From positions 237,653 to 263,356 of the forward strand of contig DEMS01000028.1 in NCBI GenBank assembly GCA_002359315.1: a stretch of DNA of 25,704 bases. The letters run 5' to 3'. The stretch's first letter is position 1. Every line of letters starts with the position of its first letter. The translations under genes and the position numbers were made by a program. Source of the DNA: Bacteroidetes bacterium UBA2664 (GTDB taxonomy: Bacteria > Bacteroidota > Rhodothermia > Balneolales > Balneolaceae). Shown here in pieces: positions 1 through 8,626 of this stretch. The notes beneath the pieces were generated by a model. It saw only the letters and a program-made list of their open reading frames with translations. It did no database searches and was not told where the DNA came from.

Positions 1-660
1 TCCGATCTTTAAACCGACCTCTTTCATGGTATTGATAATTTGCTCGTCATTCGTGGTGGCAATGGCGCCGCATTGGCAGCAAGCTGAAATGAGACTGGCT
101 GTTTTCTCAGAAATAATCTGAAAATACCGATCTTCGGTCATATTAAATAGGTTGGAGGTTTTCATCTGTCTTAATTCCCCCTCACTCATTTTTTTGACAG
201 CATCGGATAGTACATGCAGTAGTTGATACTCTTTATAATCGAGTGCGATCAGCAGGCCTTTTGAGAGCAGAAAATCACCCAGAAGTACCCCTGCCTTATT
301 TCTCCATATTTTATTTATACTAAGGAAAGCTCTTCGTTTGTCAGACTCATCAACTACGTCATCATGTATCAGGGTAGCAGTGTGTAACAATTCTATCATC
401 GTAGCCGCAACAAAGCTGCGTTTATCAATCTCTCCAAACATTCGGGCAGTCATGAAAACGAGAGTAGGCCGTATCTCTTTCCCTTTTTGGCGCAGCAGAT
501 AGTTGATGATCTGATCGAGCAAAAAGACATCACTGCTGATCTCTTCTTTGAAAAATTTCCGGAATACCTGCAGGTCATTTTGTACAGGGCCGGTAATCTC
601 TTTCAAATTCCTATCCTGATTAACTGCCGGTTTTTTTTCTGTGAGAACCTCTTGGCTCAT
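1..660 (-). CDS. Polyprenyl diphosphate synthase (3' part cut off by window edge)
   Basis: The product is an all-trans polyprenyl diphosphate synthase, which condenses isopentenyl diphosphate units onto an allylic diphosphate to make quinone side chains or a polyprenyl carrier. The visible 220 residues start at ATG 658-660 (MSQEVLTEKK). They include KGKEIRP (about residues 59-65), equivalent to the family's GKR-RP substrate site, and the first Asp-rich motif DDVVDESD (residues 100-107), the magnesium-diphosphate site. The LLHTATLIHDD context is typical of the family. Members are about 320-330 residues long, so roughly a third, including the second Asp-rich motif, lies outside the window. The gene is divergent from pfkA across a 246-base gap that should hold promoters for both. 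Chain length (octaprenyl, heptaprenyl or other) cannot be read from this fragment. Confidence 0.92.
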   Translation of the reverse strand, partial: MSQEVLTEKKPAVNQDRNLKEITGPVQNDLQVFRKFFKEEISSDVFLLDQIINYLLRQKGKEIRPTLVFMTARMFGEIDKRSFVAATMIELLHTATLIHDDVVDESDKRRAFLSINKIWRNKAGVLLGDFLLSKGLLIALDYKEYQLLHVLSDAVKKMSEGELRQMKTSNLFNMTEDRYFQIISEKTASLISACCQCGAIATTNDEQIINTMKEVGLKIG

Positions 661-906
661 TGTAACTGAATCAAATTTTATTTTTCAAGAAAATACGAAT
701 AATGCTGATTAATTATTTGCGCAATGCAAGGCGGGTGATTAGTTTATCATTGAGCCAAAAATAGGCAACAAAAAGAAGAAATCAACATCTATGTGAGCGC
801 GTGAAAATTAAGATTTTGGGTTTAAATTATGTTTTTTTCAGTGTTTTATTTTATATCGTGAAGGGATGATTATTAATCAGATTCAAGAAATCTAATCATA
901 TGTTAA

Positions 907-1875
907 ATGAATAAAATTGCAATTCTGACCAGCGGAGGGGACTCACCGGGTATGAACGCAGCTGTTCGGGCAGTTACTCGGGCCGGTATAAATTTTGGGT
1001 ATGAAATAGTTGGTATTCGATCTGGGTATAGAGGATTAATTGAGGATAATTTTGTAGAAATTAAATCATCTGATGTCTCCGGGATCATTCAGAGAGGCGG
1101 TACTATATTAAAAACAGCTCGTTCTGAAAGATTTATGACACCTGAGGGGCGTGCCATTGCAGCGAATAACCTGAAGAAAAAGGGTGTTGATACGCTTATT
1201 GTGATTGGAGGGGATGGAACATTCAGGGGGGCTACTGTTATTGCGGCTGAGCACGGGATCAGGGTTGTAGGGATACCGGCAACCATTGACAATGATCTGA
1301 TCGGCAGTGATGAGACGATAGGTTACGATACCGCATTGAATACAGCCATGGAGGCGATCGATAAAATCAGGGATACCGCGGATGCTCATGAGCGACTTTT
1401 TTTCATAGAGGTGATGGGGCGTCATACCGGATTTATAGCCCTTGAAACCGGTATTGCCTCAGGTGCAGAGATGATTATCCTGCCTGAGGAAATACAAAAT
1501 ATTGATGAGATTAAAGAGTCGCTAACGGAGACTCTGAAAGTTCATGAGCGAAGTACATTAATTGTTGTTGCTGAAGGTGATGAGGAAGGAGGGGCAACCA
1601 AGATTTGCAGTCAGTTGGAAAATGATTTCAGTAATTATGATATGAGGGTTTGTATTTTGGGCCATGTTCAGAGAGGCGGTTCACCCACAGCACACGATCG
1701 GGTACTTGCGAGTCGGCTGGGATACGAAGCCGTAAAAGCAATTCATGAAGGCAAGAGTGAGGTAATGGTTGGAGTGATTAACAATAAATGTAAAATCACC
1801 CCATTGAAGGAGACATTTGGAAAGACAAAACAAGTAAATTTGGATCTTTTATCGATGGCCAGGATTTTACGATAG
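907..1875 (+). CDS. pfkA: ATP-dependent 6-phosphofructokinase
   Basis: This cytosolic enzyme phosphorylates fructose 6-phosphate to fructose 1,6-bisphosphate, the committed step of glycolysis. The 322-residue length matches bacterial PfkA (about 320). The N-terminal nucleotide loop TSGGDSPGMNA covers residues 8-18. GGDGT at 101-105 has Gly at position 104, where pyrophosphate-dependent enzymes usually have Asp. The catalytic loop PATIDND (124-130, Asp128) lacks the Lys typical of PPi enzymes. Both features point to ATP as donor. MGRHTGF and the C-terminal HVQRGGSPTAHDR sugar-phosphate site are present. The start is the ATG at 907, which gives the usual MxKIAILTSGGD beginning. It is the first gene of a long rightward block, with pgi following 26 bases later, so the two glycolytic genes are probably co-transcribed. 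Confidence 0.97.
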   Translation: MNKIAILTSGGDSPGMNAAVRAVTRAGINFGYEIVGIRSGYRGLIEDNFVEIKSSDVSGIIQRGGTILKTARSERFMTPEGRAIAANNLKKKGVDTLIVIGGDGTFRGATVIAAEHGIRVVGIPATIDNDLIGSDETIGYDTALNTAMEAIDKIRDTADAHERLFFIEVMGRHTGFIALETGIASGAEMIILPEEIQNIDEIKESLTETLKVHERSTLIVVAEGDEEGGATKICSQLENDFSNYDMRVCILGHVQRGGSPTAHDRVLASRLGYEAVKAIHEGKSEVMVGVINNKCKITPLKETFGKTKQVNLDLLSMARILR

Positions 1876-1901
1876 AAGAAGAATAGAAATAAAACAGGAT
1901 A

Positions 1902-3194
1902 ATGGTACATATAGACATAGAAAGTGCGAAGAGATTTATTACCACAGATGAGTTTGCTGATGCAAATCAAAAAGCAGAAACTGCTTACCGGCAAGTCGTT
2001 GAGGGTAGCGGACAGGGGAGTGATTGGCTTGGGTGGAGGCGCATACTTTCGGAGCCTAACGATGCTGAGCTGGAAGAGATAACGGATCATGCAACCCGAA
2101 TTCGTGAAGATGCAGATCTGTTTATTGTCTGCGGCATTGGCGGTTCCTACACGGGCGCGATGGCTGTAATAAAAGCTTTAAATCCGGTGTTCAGAAATAA
2201 TGGGCCGGAAGTATTATTTGCCGGCCATCATATGAGCGGAAAATATTTAAAAGAGTTGATTGAATATCTGGAAGAGCCAAAAGCTGATGGAGAGTTGAAA
2301 AGTGTGTATCTGAATGTGATTTCAAAATCGGGTTCTACACTTGAAACAGCACTCGCTTTCAGAATGCTCAGGAGTTGGATTCATAAAAGTTATGAGGATG
2401 CCGACCGACGAATCATTGCAACTACCGGCCCGAGCGGCGGAGTTCTCAATAAAATTATAGAAGAGGAAGGGTATAAAAAATATATTATTCCGGAAGATGT
2501 GGGGGGACGTTATTCTGTACTGACTCCGGTAGGATTATTGCCCATTGCGGTGGCCGGAATTGATATACAACGGCTTTTTTATGGAGCGGTATCGGTATTA
2601 GAGCAAGAAAAGAAGAATAGAAAAGCATTAATTGATTACGCCTCAATTCGTTATTTGATGCATGAAAAGGGGTATGCCGTGGATGTGATTGGCAGTTTTG
2701 AACCGGAATTGAATGGTTTTACTGCATGGATTCAACAACTTATCGGTGAAAGTGAAGGGAAAGAGGGGAAAGGGTTATATCCTGCATTGGCCGGTTTTTC
2801 AACGGATCTTCATAGCGTCGGACAACTGATACAAGAAGGCAGGCGTAATATTTTTGAGACTTTGATCGTGGTAGAGAAGCCCATTTCAAATTTAGTCGTT
2901 AATCGCAGTGATGGTGAGGATATTGATCAACTGAGTTACCTGACGGGTAAATCATTTCATGAAATTAACAGAAGTGCGCTGGAAGGTACAGTACAAGCGC
3001 ATAGTGAGGGGGGTATTCCAGTGTGTAAAGTGGTTATTAATATACTGAATGAACAGAACTTGGGAGAGTTAATATATTTCTATGAGCTGTTTACGGCTGT
3101 CTATGTTTATATGCTTGAGGTAAATCCGTTTAATCAGCCCGGAGTAGAAGATTATAAAAAAGCGATGTATCGTTTATTGGGAAAAGATAATTAA
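1902..3194 (+). CDS. pgi: Glucose-6-phosphate isomerase, short form
   Basis: This cytosolic enzyme interconverts glucose 6-phosphate and fructose 6-phosphate, feeding the phosphofructokinase encoded just upstream. At 430 residues it is the shorter type common in Firmicutes and several other phyla, not the roughly 550-residue E. coli type. Signature segments seen are GIGGSYTGA in the first sugar-isomerase fold (about residue 80), SKSGSTLET (about 144), the PGI signature DVGGRYSVLTPVGLLPIA (about 198-215) and the C-terminal NPFNQPGVEDYK segment. It starts at ATG 1902 and ends four bases before the next coding region, consistent with an operon. Nothing is missing from the catalytic motifs I can recognise. 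Confidence 0.96.
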   Translation: MVHIDIESAKRFITTDEFADANQKAETAYRQVVEGSGQGSDWLGWRRILSEPNDAELEEITDHATRIREDADLFIVCGIGGSYTGAMAVIKALNPVFRNNGPEVLFAGHHMSGKYLKELIEYLEEPKADGELKSVYLNVISKSGSTLETALAFRMLRSWIHKSYEDADRRIIATTGPSGGVLNKIIEEEGYKKYIIPEDVGGRYSVLTPVGLLPIAVAGIDIQRLFYGAVSVLEQEKKNRKALIDYASIRYLMHEKGYAVDVIGSFEPELNGFTAWIQQLIGESEGKEGKGLYPALAGFSTDLHSVGQLIQEGRRNIFETLIVVEKPISNLVVNRSDGEDIDQLSYLTGKSFHEINRSALEGTVQAHSEGGIPVCKVVINILNEQNLGELIYFYELFTAVYVYMLEVNPFNQPGVEDYKKAMYRLLGKDN

Positions 3195-3198
3195 CAGG

Positions 3199-3864
3199 AT
3201 GGAAACAGAAATGGGTTCGGAGCCGGAAGGAAAGATAGTGGGTCAAAAAAAATATATTGCTGTTGCGGGAAATATAGGTGCGGGAAAATCATCCCTTACA
3301 GCCCTCCTGGGGAAGAACTTTGGGTGGGAAACCTATTATGAGTCTGTAGATGATAACCCATATTTATCAGATTTTTATGAAGATATGAGAAGGTGGAGTT
3401 TTAATTTGCAGATCTATTTTTTGTCGAGCCGTTTTAAACATCAGAAAATATTGATGGATATGGAAAGCTCACTCATACAAGACCGAACGATATATGAGGA
3501 TGTGGAGATTTTTGCTAAAAACTTGCACGAAATGGGGTTGATGAGTGACCGTGACTATCAAAATTATTGTTCACTTTTTGATGAGATGGCATCCTATCTG
3601 AAGGCACCGGATCTGTTAATTTATTTGCGGGCTGATGTTCCAACTCTCGTGAAACAGATCCAACAGAGAGGAAGGGAGTATGAAAATACGATTCGAATTG
3701 AATATCTTGAACGATTGAATCGACTTTATGAAGATTGGATTGATTCATATAAACATGAAAAATTGGTTATAGACACAGATGATATCGATTTTGTGAACAA
3801 TCCGGAGGATCTGGGGAAGATTCTGAACTTAGTGGAACAAAGGTTGTACGGATTGTTTAATTAA
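3199..3864 (+). CDS. Deoxynucleoside kinase (dGK/dCK/TK2-like family)
   Basis: The product is a P-loop kinase that phosphorylates deoxynucleosides for dNTP salvage. The Walker A loop GNIGAGKS covers residues 24-31, after an 18-residue polar N-terminal stretch. The DRTIYED segment (about residues 95-101) corresponds to the family's DR(S/T) substrate and catalytic motif, and QQRGREYE (about 152-159) resembles the Arg-rich lid. The length of 221 residues fits the family. Substrate preference (deoxyadenosine, deoxyguanosine or deoxycytidine) cannot be decided from sequence alone. The ATG at 3199 was used. A later in-frame Met at 3211 would remove four residues and is also possible. The gene is only four bases downstream of pgi, so it is translated from the same message. 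Confidence 0.9.
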   Translation: METEMGSEPEGKIVGQKKYIAVAGNIGAGKSSLTALLGKNFGWETYYESVDDNPYLSDFYEDMRRWSFNLQIYFLSSRFKHQKILMDMESSLIQDRTIYEDVEIFAKNLHEMGLMSDRDYQNYCSLFDEMASYLKAPDLLIYLRADVPTLVKQIQQRGREYENTIRIEYLERLNRLYEDWIDSYKHEKLVIDTDDIDFVNNPEDLGKILNLVEQRLYGLFN

Positions 3865-3905
3865 ATTGCATAAAAAAAGGTTTCTTGTTATTTTTGGGAG
3901 CTATT

Positions 3906-4418
3906 GTGGAAAAAAATAAACTGACATTCAATTTACAGGAATTACCGGAAGGCAGGAGTGAAAGAAAGATTGAACTCTTGGCTGAAGAATTAGACCTTGA
4001 AGCTGAAATCAGTTTTTTGGGAGCCGGTTTAAACGTGGATTTTTATAAGACAAATCACTTTGTTGAAGTAAAATTTCAGGTGAATGCAAAAGTATCATTG
4101 ATATGTGATCGTTCATTAAAACCGTTTGAAAAAGAGTTAGAAGGAAAATATCAGGTTGTATTTGATCCCAATATAGAGGAAGAATCTGAAACAGAAGATG
4201 GCGCAAACCGTCTGCTTTCAGCAAATGATTTACGGATTGATATATCCAAAGAAGTAGTTGATACCATTATGCTTGAGATTCCAATTAAGAAAATCCATCC
4301 CGATTTTTTTGATGAGGATGGGAATCCGAAAGAGTTTGAAACACAAACATTTGGATCGAGCGGTGATGATGAAGAAAAGATTGACCCCAGATGGTCAGAA
4401 TTAAAAAAACTGAAGTAA
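3906..4418 (+). CDS. YceD/DUF177 family protein
   Basis: This is a small acidic protein of the YceD (DUF177) family, whose gene sits directly upstream of rpmF in most bacteria and which has been linked to 23S rRNA or large-subunit biogenesis. The sequence shows the expected alternating hydrophobic and charged pattern, with a central VNAKVSLICDRSLKPFE segment that matches the family's conserved Cys-containing core. The C-terminus is rich in Asp and Glu, and IDPRWSELKKLK at the end is a typical family ending. There is no ATG near the beginning. I prefer GTG at 3906 (MEKNKLTFNL), while TTG at 3885 would add seven hydrophobic residues that look like untranslated leader. The stop is 21 bases before rpmF. 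Family assignment rests on context as well as sequence. Confidence 0.85.
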   Translation: MEKNKLTFNLQELPEGRSERKIELLAEELDLEAEISFLGAGLNVDFYKTNHFVEVKFQVNAKVSLICDRSLKPFEKELEGKYQVVFDPNIEEESETEDGANRLLSANDLRIDISKEVVDTIMLEIPIKKIHPDFFDEDGNPKEFETQTFGSSGDDEEKIDPRWSELKKLK

Positions 4419-4439
4419 AATTCATAAATAGACAAATAA

Positions 4440-4619
4440 ATGGCACATCCAAAACGAAAAACCTCGAAAGCCCGCAAAAACAAGAGGCGTTCACATCATG
4501 CATTATCTGATACTCCGCTTGCTGAGTGTTCAAATTGTGGTGCAATGCATCGTTACCACCATGTATGTATGGAGTGTGGGCATTATAGAGGGAGACAGGT
4601 AATAAACGTCTCTAAATAA
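4440..4619 (+). CDS. rpmF: Large-subunit ribosomal protein bL32
   Basis: This 59-residue gene codes for ribosomal protein bL32, a component of the 50S subunit. It begins MAHPKRKTSKARKNKRRSHH, the nearly universal bL32 start. A zinc-ribbon of two Cys pairs follows (CSNC at residues 30-33 and CMEC at 43-46), so this is the zinc-binding (C+) form. The ATG is at 4440 and the TAA at 4617-4619. It lies between yceD and plsX, with 13 bases to plsX, the standard rpmF-plsX arrangement. I see no sign of an alternative, zinc-independent paralogue in the window. Confidence 0.97.
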   Translation: MAHPKRKTSKARKNKRRSHHALSDTPLAECSNCGAMHRYHHVCMECGHYRGRQVINVSK

Positions 4620-4632
4620 CTAAAAAACAGAT

Positions 4633-5616
4633 ATGTTAATTGCTGTTGATACAGTGGGTGGGGATTATTTCCCCGGTACACCGGTTCAAGGAGCTATTGA
4701 AGCTACCAGGGAGTCTCAGGATATTGAAGTTCTTCTTGTTGGCCCAAAAGAGTTGATTCAAAAAGAGCTCGATGCTCTTGAATTCGATTCAGGGAGAGTG
4801 CATCTATTGCATGCGCCCGAGATAATCGGAATGGATGAATCGCCGGCATCAGCAGTTAAAACCAAAAGAAATTCATCCATTACAGTGGGAATCTCTGCTC
4901 ACAAACAGGGAGATTGTGCCGCATTCGTAAGTGCAGGAAATACTGGAGCCTTATTGGCTGCATCGATGTTCCTTCTCGGGAAATTAGAAGGCGTAATCAG
5001 GCCTACAATAGCTACAGCTTACCCAACAATCAATGGCACAAGTCTGCTGGTTGATGCCGGTGCTAATCTGGAATTGAAGCCTGAGATGTATTATCAGTTT
5101 GCAAAAATGAGTGAGATTTTTGCCCGTGATGTCATGCGAATTCAAAATCCGACGATTGGGCTGCTCAATATTGGTGAAGAGCCTGAAAAAGGAACCGACC
5201 TGCACAAAGAGGTTTATAATCAGCTTTCGCAGCTCAAAAATTTTGTTGGTAACATTGAGGGGAAAGATATTCTTTTTGGTAAGGCCGATATCTATTTGAC
5301 AGATGGATTTACAGGTAATATCATATTAAAATATGGGGAATCGATTCCTGAAGTACTGATTCATCTGTTAAAGAGTACAATGAAAGAGAGTCGTATTGAT
5401 GAAGATTCTCAAAAATTAGTTTTTAAGGTAGTTGCTCAAGCATTAAATTCCTTCAATTATGAGCATGTAGGCGGGGTTCCTTTTTTAGGAGTAAATGGAA
5501 CCAGTTTGGTTGGCCATGGCGGTAGTTCAGTGACAGCCATAAAAAACATGATATTGAATGCCTCGAAATGTGTGAAAAATGAGGTTAATCATAAAATAGT
5601 ATCCTCTCTAAACTAA
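4633..5616 (+). CDS. plsX: Phosphate acyltransferase PlsX
   Basis: PlsX is a peripheral membrane enzyme that converts acyl-ACP and phosphate into acyl-phosphate, the donor used by PlsY to start phospholipid synthesis. The 327-residue length fits the family (about 330-350). The N-terminus MLIAVDTVGGDYFPGTPVQG is the family's xIAxDxxGGDxxP motif, with Thr-Val where Ala-Met is more usual. SAGNTGALLAAS (about residues 101-112), LLNIGEE (about 178-184) and ADIYLTDGFTGNIILK (about 216-231) are further family segments. It is encoded between rpmF and fabH, which ties phospholipid initiation to fatty-acid elongation. The start at ATG 4633 gives the conserved N-terminus directly. Confidence 0.96.
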   Translation: MLIAVDTVGGDYFPGTPVQGAIEATRESQDIEVLLVGPKELIQKELDALEFDSGRVHLLHAPEIIGMDESPASAVKTKRNSSITVGISAHKQGDCAAFVSAGNTGALLAASMFLLGKLEGVIRPTIATAYPTINGTSLLVDAGANLELKPEMYYQFAKMSEIFARDVMRIQNPTIGLLNIGEEPEKGTDLHKEVYNQLSQLKNFVGNIEGKDILFGKADIYLTDGFTGNIILKYGESIPEVLIHLLKSTMKESRIDEDSQKLVFKVVAQALNSFNYEHVGGVPFLGVNGTSLVGHGGSSVTAIKNMILNASKCVKNEVNHKIVSSLN

Positions 5617-5630
5617 ATAACCCATTTTAA

Positions 5631-6617
5631 ATGAGTTTAAAACGAGCTAAGATTTCCGGTATTGGCCGATATCTGCCAGAGTATATCCTCACAAATAAAG
5701 AGCTGGAAACCATGGTCGAGACAAACGACGAGTGGATCCGCTCCAGAACCGGAATATCAGAACGCCGTATTCTTAAAGATCCGGATAAAGCGACTGCATT
5801 TATGGCTACTGAAGCTGCAAAAGAAGCGCTCGCTGATGCAAATGTGGATGCATCAGAAATCGATATGATCGTATTGGGCACAGTGACACCGGATTACATG
5901 TTTCCATCCACAGCGGCGTTGGTTCAAAAGAGAATAGGTGCCGTAAATGCGTGGGGCTTTGATCTGTCTGCCGCTTGCTCCGGTTTTCTTTTTGCCCTTT
6001 CAACCGGAACGATGATGATTGAGTCAGGCCGGGCAAAAAAAGTACTCGTGATCGGTGCAGATAAGATGAGCTCGATTGTAGATTTTACAGATCGGACAAC
6101 CTGTATACTTTTTGGAGATGCTGCCGGTGCCGTTGTACTGGAAGAGGCAGATAAAGGAGGAATCATCGATTTTGTACATCATACGGATGGAGATGAAGAG
6201 TGCAGCCTCTACCAGCATGCAGGCGGCAGCCTGAACCCTGCATCACTGGAAACCGTAAAGAACGGCAAACATTTTTTAACGCAGGATGGGCCGGTTGTTT
6301 TTAAGAAAGCAACTCAAGGCATGGCGGATGTATCGCTGGAGATTATGGAACGGAACCAATTGACCGGCGATGATGTGGCATGGTTAGTGCCGCATCAGGC
6401 AAATTTACGAATTATCAATGCTACAGCCAGAAGGATGGGATTGAGCACGGATAAAGTGATGATCAATATTGAGAAATTTGGGAATACGACGGCAGCTACG
6501 ATTCCACTATGTCTTTACGATTGGAAGGATAAATTGAATGAGGGGGATAAAATTATCCTGGCTGCTTTTGGCGGTGGGATCACATGGGGAGCAACTTATT
6601 TGGAGTGGAGTAAATAA
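5631..6617 (+). CDS. fabH: 3-oxoacyl-ACP synthase III (KAS III)
   Basis: FabH starts type II fatty-acid synthesis by condensing acetyl-CoA, or a branched primer, with malonyl-ACP. The 328-residue product carries the catalytic triad in the usual spacing: Cys116 in DLSAACSGF, His255 in VPHQANLRI and Asn285 in KFGNTTAAT. ETNDEWIRSRTGI near residues 30-42 is also diagnostic. Primer preference (acetyl or branched) cannot be judged reliably by eye. The stop codon overlaps the fabD start by one base (TAATG at 6615-6619), which implies translational coupling. The ATG at 5631 lies 14 bases after plsX. Confidence 0.97.
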   Translation: MSLKRAKISGIGRYLPEYILTNKELETMVETNDEWIRSRTGISERRILKDPDKATAFMATEAAKEALADANVDASEIDMIVLGTVTPDYMFPSTAALVQKRIGAVNAWGFDLSAACSGFLFALSTGTMMIESGRAKKVLVIGADKMSSIVDFTDRTTCILFGDAAGAVVLEEADKGGIIDFVHHTDGDEECSLYQHAGGSLNPASLETVKNGKHFLTQDGPVVFKKATQGMADVSLEIMERNQLTGDDVAWLVPHQANLRIINATARRMGLSTDKVMINIEKFGNTTAATIPLCLYDWKDKLNEGDKIILAAFGGGITWGATYLEWSK

Positions 6618-7501
6618 TGGAAGCAATACTATTTCCGGGACAAGGTTCTCAAAAAGTGGGAATGGGGCTGAATCACTATGAATCATCCGATGGATTTCGT
6701 GATTATGTGGATGAGGCAGACCGTCTTCTGGGTTATTCGTTAAGCGATATTATGTTTGAGGGCCCTGCAGAGACCTTAACTCGAACTGAATTTACTCAAC
6801 CGGCTATATTTGTGCACTCGGTTGCACTTTTCCATCAGCTTCAGCTGAATCCGGATATGACAGCCGGACATAGCCTGGGAGAATTTTCCGCATTAACAGC
6901 GGCCGGTGTGATGGATTTTGAAACTGCACTATCTGTAGTTGCACTTCGCGGTAAACTTATGCAGAATGCCGGAGATGTGAATCCCGGCAGTATGGCCGCA
7001 CTGATTGGACTGGATGATAAAATTGTTGACAATATCTGCCTGGAAGCAACACAAATCATACAGAAACCGGTAGTTCCGGCCAATTATAACTGCCCGGGAC
7101 AATTAGTTATTTCCGGTGACATTGATGCTGTGAAAAAAGCTGTGGAGCTGGCAAAAGAGAATGGATGCCGGCTTGCAAAAATGTTGCCGGTAAGTGGCGC
7201 ATTCCACTCGCCATTAATGAAGCCTGCTTTTGATGCCCTCAAAAAGAAATTAGATGAGATCGAATTTAAAGACCCAAAATTTCTTGTTTACAGTAATTAT
7301 ACAGCAGAACCGTCTGAAAGTCCGGATGTGCTCAAAGAAAATCTGCTGAATCAACTTGTAAGTCCGGTAAAATGGACACAAACTGTAATTCATATGGAAA
7401 AAGTGGGTGCAAATAGTTTTATTGAGGTTGGCCCGGGAGCTGTTCTTCAAGGCCTGGTTAAACGAACACTCAATAATGTAACGATAGGCGGACACGAATA
7501 A
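6617..7501 (+). CDS. fabD: Malonyl-CoA:ACP transacylase
   Basis: FabD moves the malonyl group from CoA to ACP to supply the elongation steps. The 294-residue product has the oxyanion-hole loop FPGQGSQ (6-12), the nucleophile elbow GHSLGE with Ser86, Arg111 in ALRGKLM that binds the malonyl carboxylate, and His197 in GAFHSPLM. The C-terminal VGPGAVLQGL is also typical. Its ATG overlaps the fabH stop by one base, and fabG begins six bases after its end. All catalytic residues are present, so it should be a functional housekeeping enzyme. Confidence 0.97.
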   Translation: MEAILFPGQGSQKVGMGLNHYESSDGFRDYVDEADRLLGYSLSDIMFEGPAETLTRTEFTQPAIFVHSVALFHQLQLNPDMTAGHSLGEFSALTAAGVMDFETALSVVALRGKLMQNAGDVNPGSMAALIGLDDKIVDNICLEATQIIQKPVVPANYNCPGQLVISGDIDAVKKAVELAKENGCRLAKMLPVSGAFHSPLMKPAFDALKKKLDEIEFKDPKFLVYSNYTAEPSESPDVLKENLLNQLVSPVKWTQTVIHMEKVGANSFIEVGPGAVLQGLVKRTLNNVTIGGHE

Positions 7502-7506
7502 AGATC

Positions 7507-8250
7507 ATGAATTTAAAAGATAAAAATAGCTTAGTAACAGGGGGTAGCCGGGGCATTGGGAAATCAATTGCCATGAAATTGGCGGAATTAGGTGCTAATG
7601 TGGCAATTACCTACTCCAGATCAGCGGATGCTGCAGAAGAAGTTGTAAAAGAGATGAAAGCATTGGGCGTGAAAGCAATTGCAATTCAAGCCGATGCTGT
7701 AGATTTTGCCAGGGCTGATGAAGTGATAAATGAGATTGTGGAGGAGTGGGGAAGTTTGGATATACTTGTCAATAATGCAGGTATCACAAAAGACAATCTG
7801 ATACTGAGAATGGATGAGAAGGCGTGGGATGATGTGATCAATACAAATTTAAAAAGTGTATTTAATTACAGTAAAGCGGCGGCAAAACCGATGATGCGGG
7901 CGCGGGGCGGTTCAATCATTAATATCAGTTCTGTAGTCGGTATAAGCGGAAATGCGGGACAGAGTAATTATGCTGCATCCAAAGCCGGAATTGTTGGATT
8001 TACAAAATCATTTGCCAAAGAGCTGGCAAGCCGTAACATTCGGGCAAATGTTGTAGCGCCCGGATATATTACAACAGAAATGACCGGAAGTTTGGATGAA
8101 AAATTATTGGAAGCGATTAAATCAGAAACACCGCTGGGCAGACCCGGTGAACCTGAAGAAGTGGCCAATAGTGTCGCTTTTTTGGCATCTGAATGGAGTT
8201 CATATATTACCGGTGAAGTGATAAGAGTGGATGGCGGAATGGCCATGTAG
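7507..8250 (+). CDS. fabG: 3-oxoacyl-ACP reductase
   Basis: FabG is the NADPH-dependent reductase of the first reductive step in fatty-acid elongation. The 247-residue short-chain dehydrogenase has the cofactor loop TGGSRGIG (11-18), NNAG (89-92) and the catalytic Ser142, Tyr155 and Lys159 (in NISSVVG and YAASKAG), with the spacing of E. coli FabG. The C-terminus SSYITGEVIRVDGGMAM is characteristic of FabG rather than of other family members. It follows fabD by five bases. A gap of 118 bases then separates it from acpP, suggesting a second promoter there. Confidence 0.97.
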   Translation: MNLKDKNSLVTGGSRGIGKSIAMKLAELGANVAITYSRSADAAEEVVKEMKALGVKAIAIQADAVDFARADEVINEIVEEWGSLDILVNNAGITKDNLILRMDEKAWDDVINTNLKSVFNYSKAAAKPMMRARGGSIINISSVVGISGNAGQSNYAASKAGIVGFTKSFAKELASRNIRANVVAPGYITTEMTGSLDEKLLEAIKSETPLGRPGEPEEVANSVAFLASEWSSYITGEVIRVDGGMAM

Positions 8251-8368
8251 AGCAGAAACTTTTAAAACATTGCCTTTATCGTGTAATATTTACTGAGATG
8301 TTGTATTTTCACCAAAGAAATTTTTTATAACACTATACAAACCCATAATTAAAAATAAGGTCCAAAAT

Positions 8369-8605
8369 ATGTCACAAGACGTAGAAGCAAAAATCAAATC
8401 CATTATTGTAGATAAACTAGGTGTAGATGAAGCAGAAGTAGTAACTGATGCGAACTTCACAAATGATTTGGGTGCTGACTCACTCGATACTGTTGAATTG
8501 ATCATGGAATTTGAAAAAGAGTTCGATATGAGTATTCCTGATGAAGATGCAGAAAACATCGCAACTGTTGGCGATGCTGTTAGATATGTTCAGGGCAAAT
8601 CGTAG
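8369..8605 (+). CDS. acpP: Acyl carrier protein
   Basis: ACP carries growing acyl chains on a 4'-phosphopantetheine arm. The 78-residue acidic protein has the attachment motif GADSLD with Ser38, followed by TVELIMEFEKEFDMSIPDEDAE, the conserved recognition helix region. It sits between fabG and fabF, as in most bacteria. The 118-base leader is longer than other gaps in this block and AT-rich. A weak promoter-like pair (TTGTAT at 8301-8306 and TATAAC at 8326-8331, spaced 19) is visible but not convincing. An extra promoter would make sense, because ACP is needed in much larger amounts than the enzymes around it. Confidence 0.97.
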   Translation: MSQDVEAKIKSIIVDKLGVDEAEVVTDANFTNDLGADSLDTVELIMEFEKEFDMSIPDEDAENIATVGDAVRYVQGKS

Positions 8606-8626
8606 TCCAAAACCAGTAAATATTAT

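Noticed and set aside
487..669. A 60-codon rightward open frame at the left edge
   Set aside because: It is antisense to the polyprenyl synthase gene, whose motifs are clear on the minus strand.
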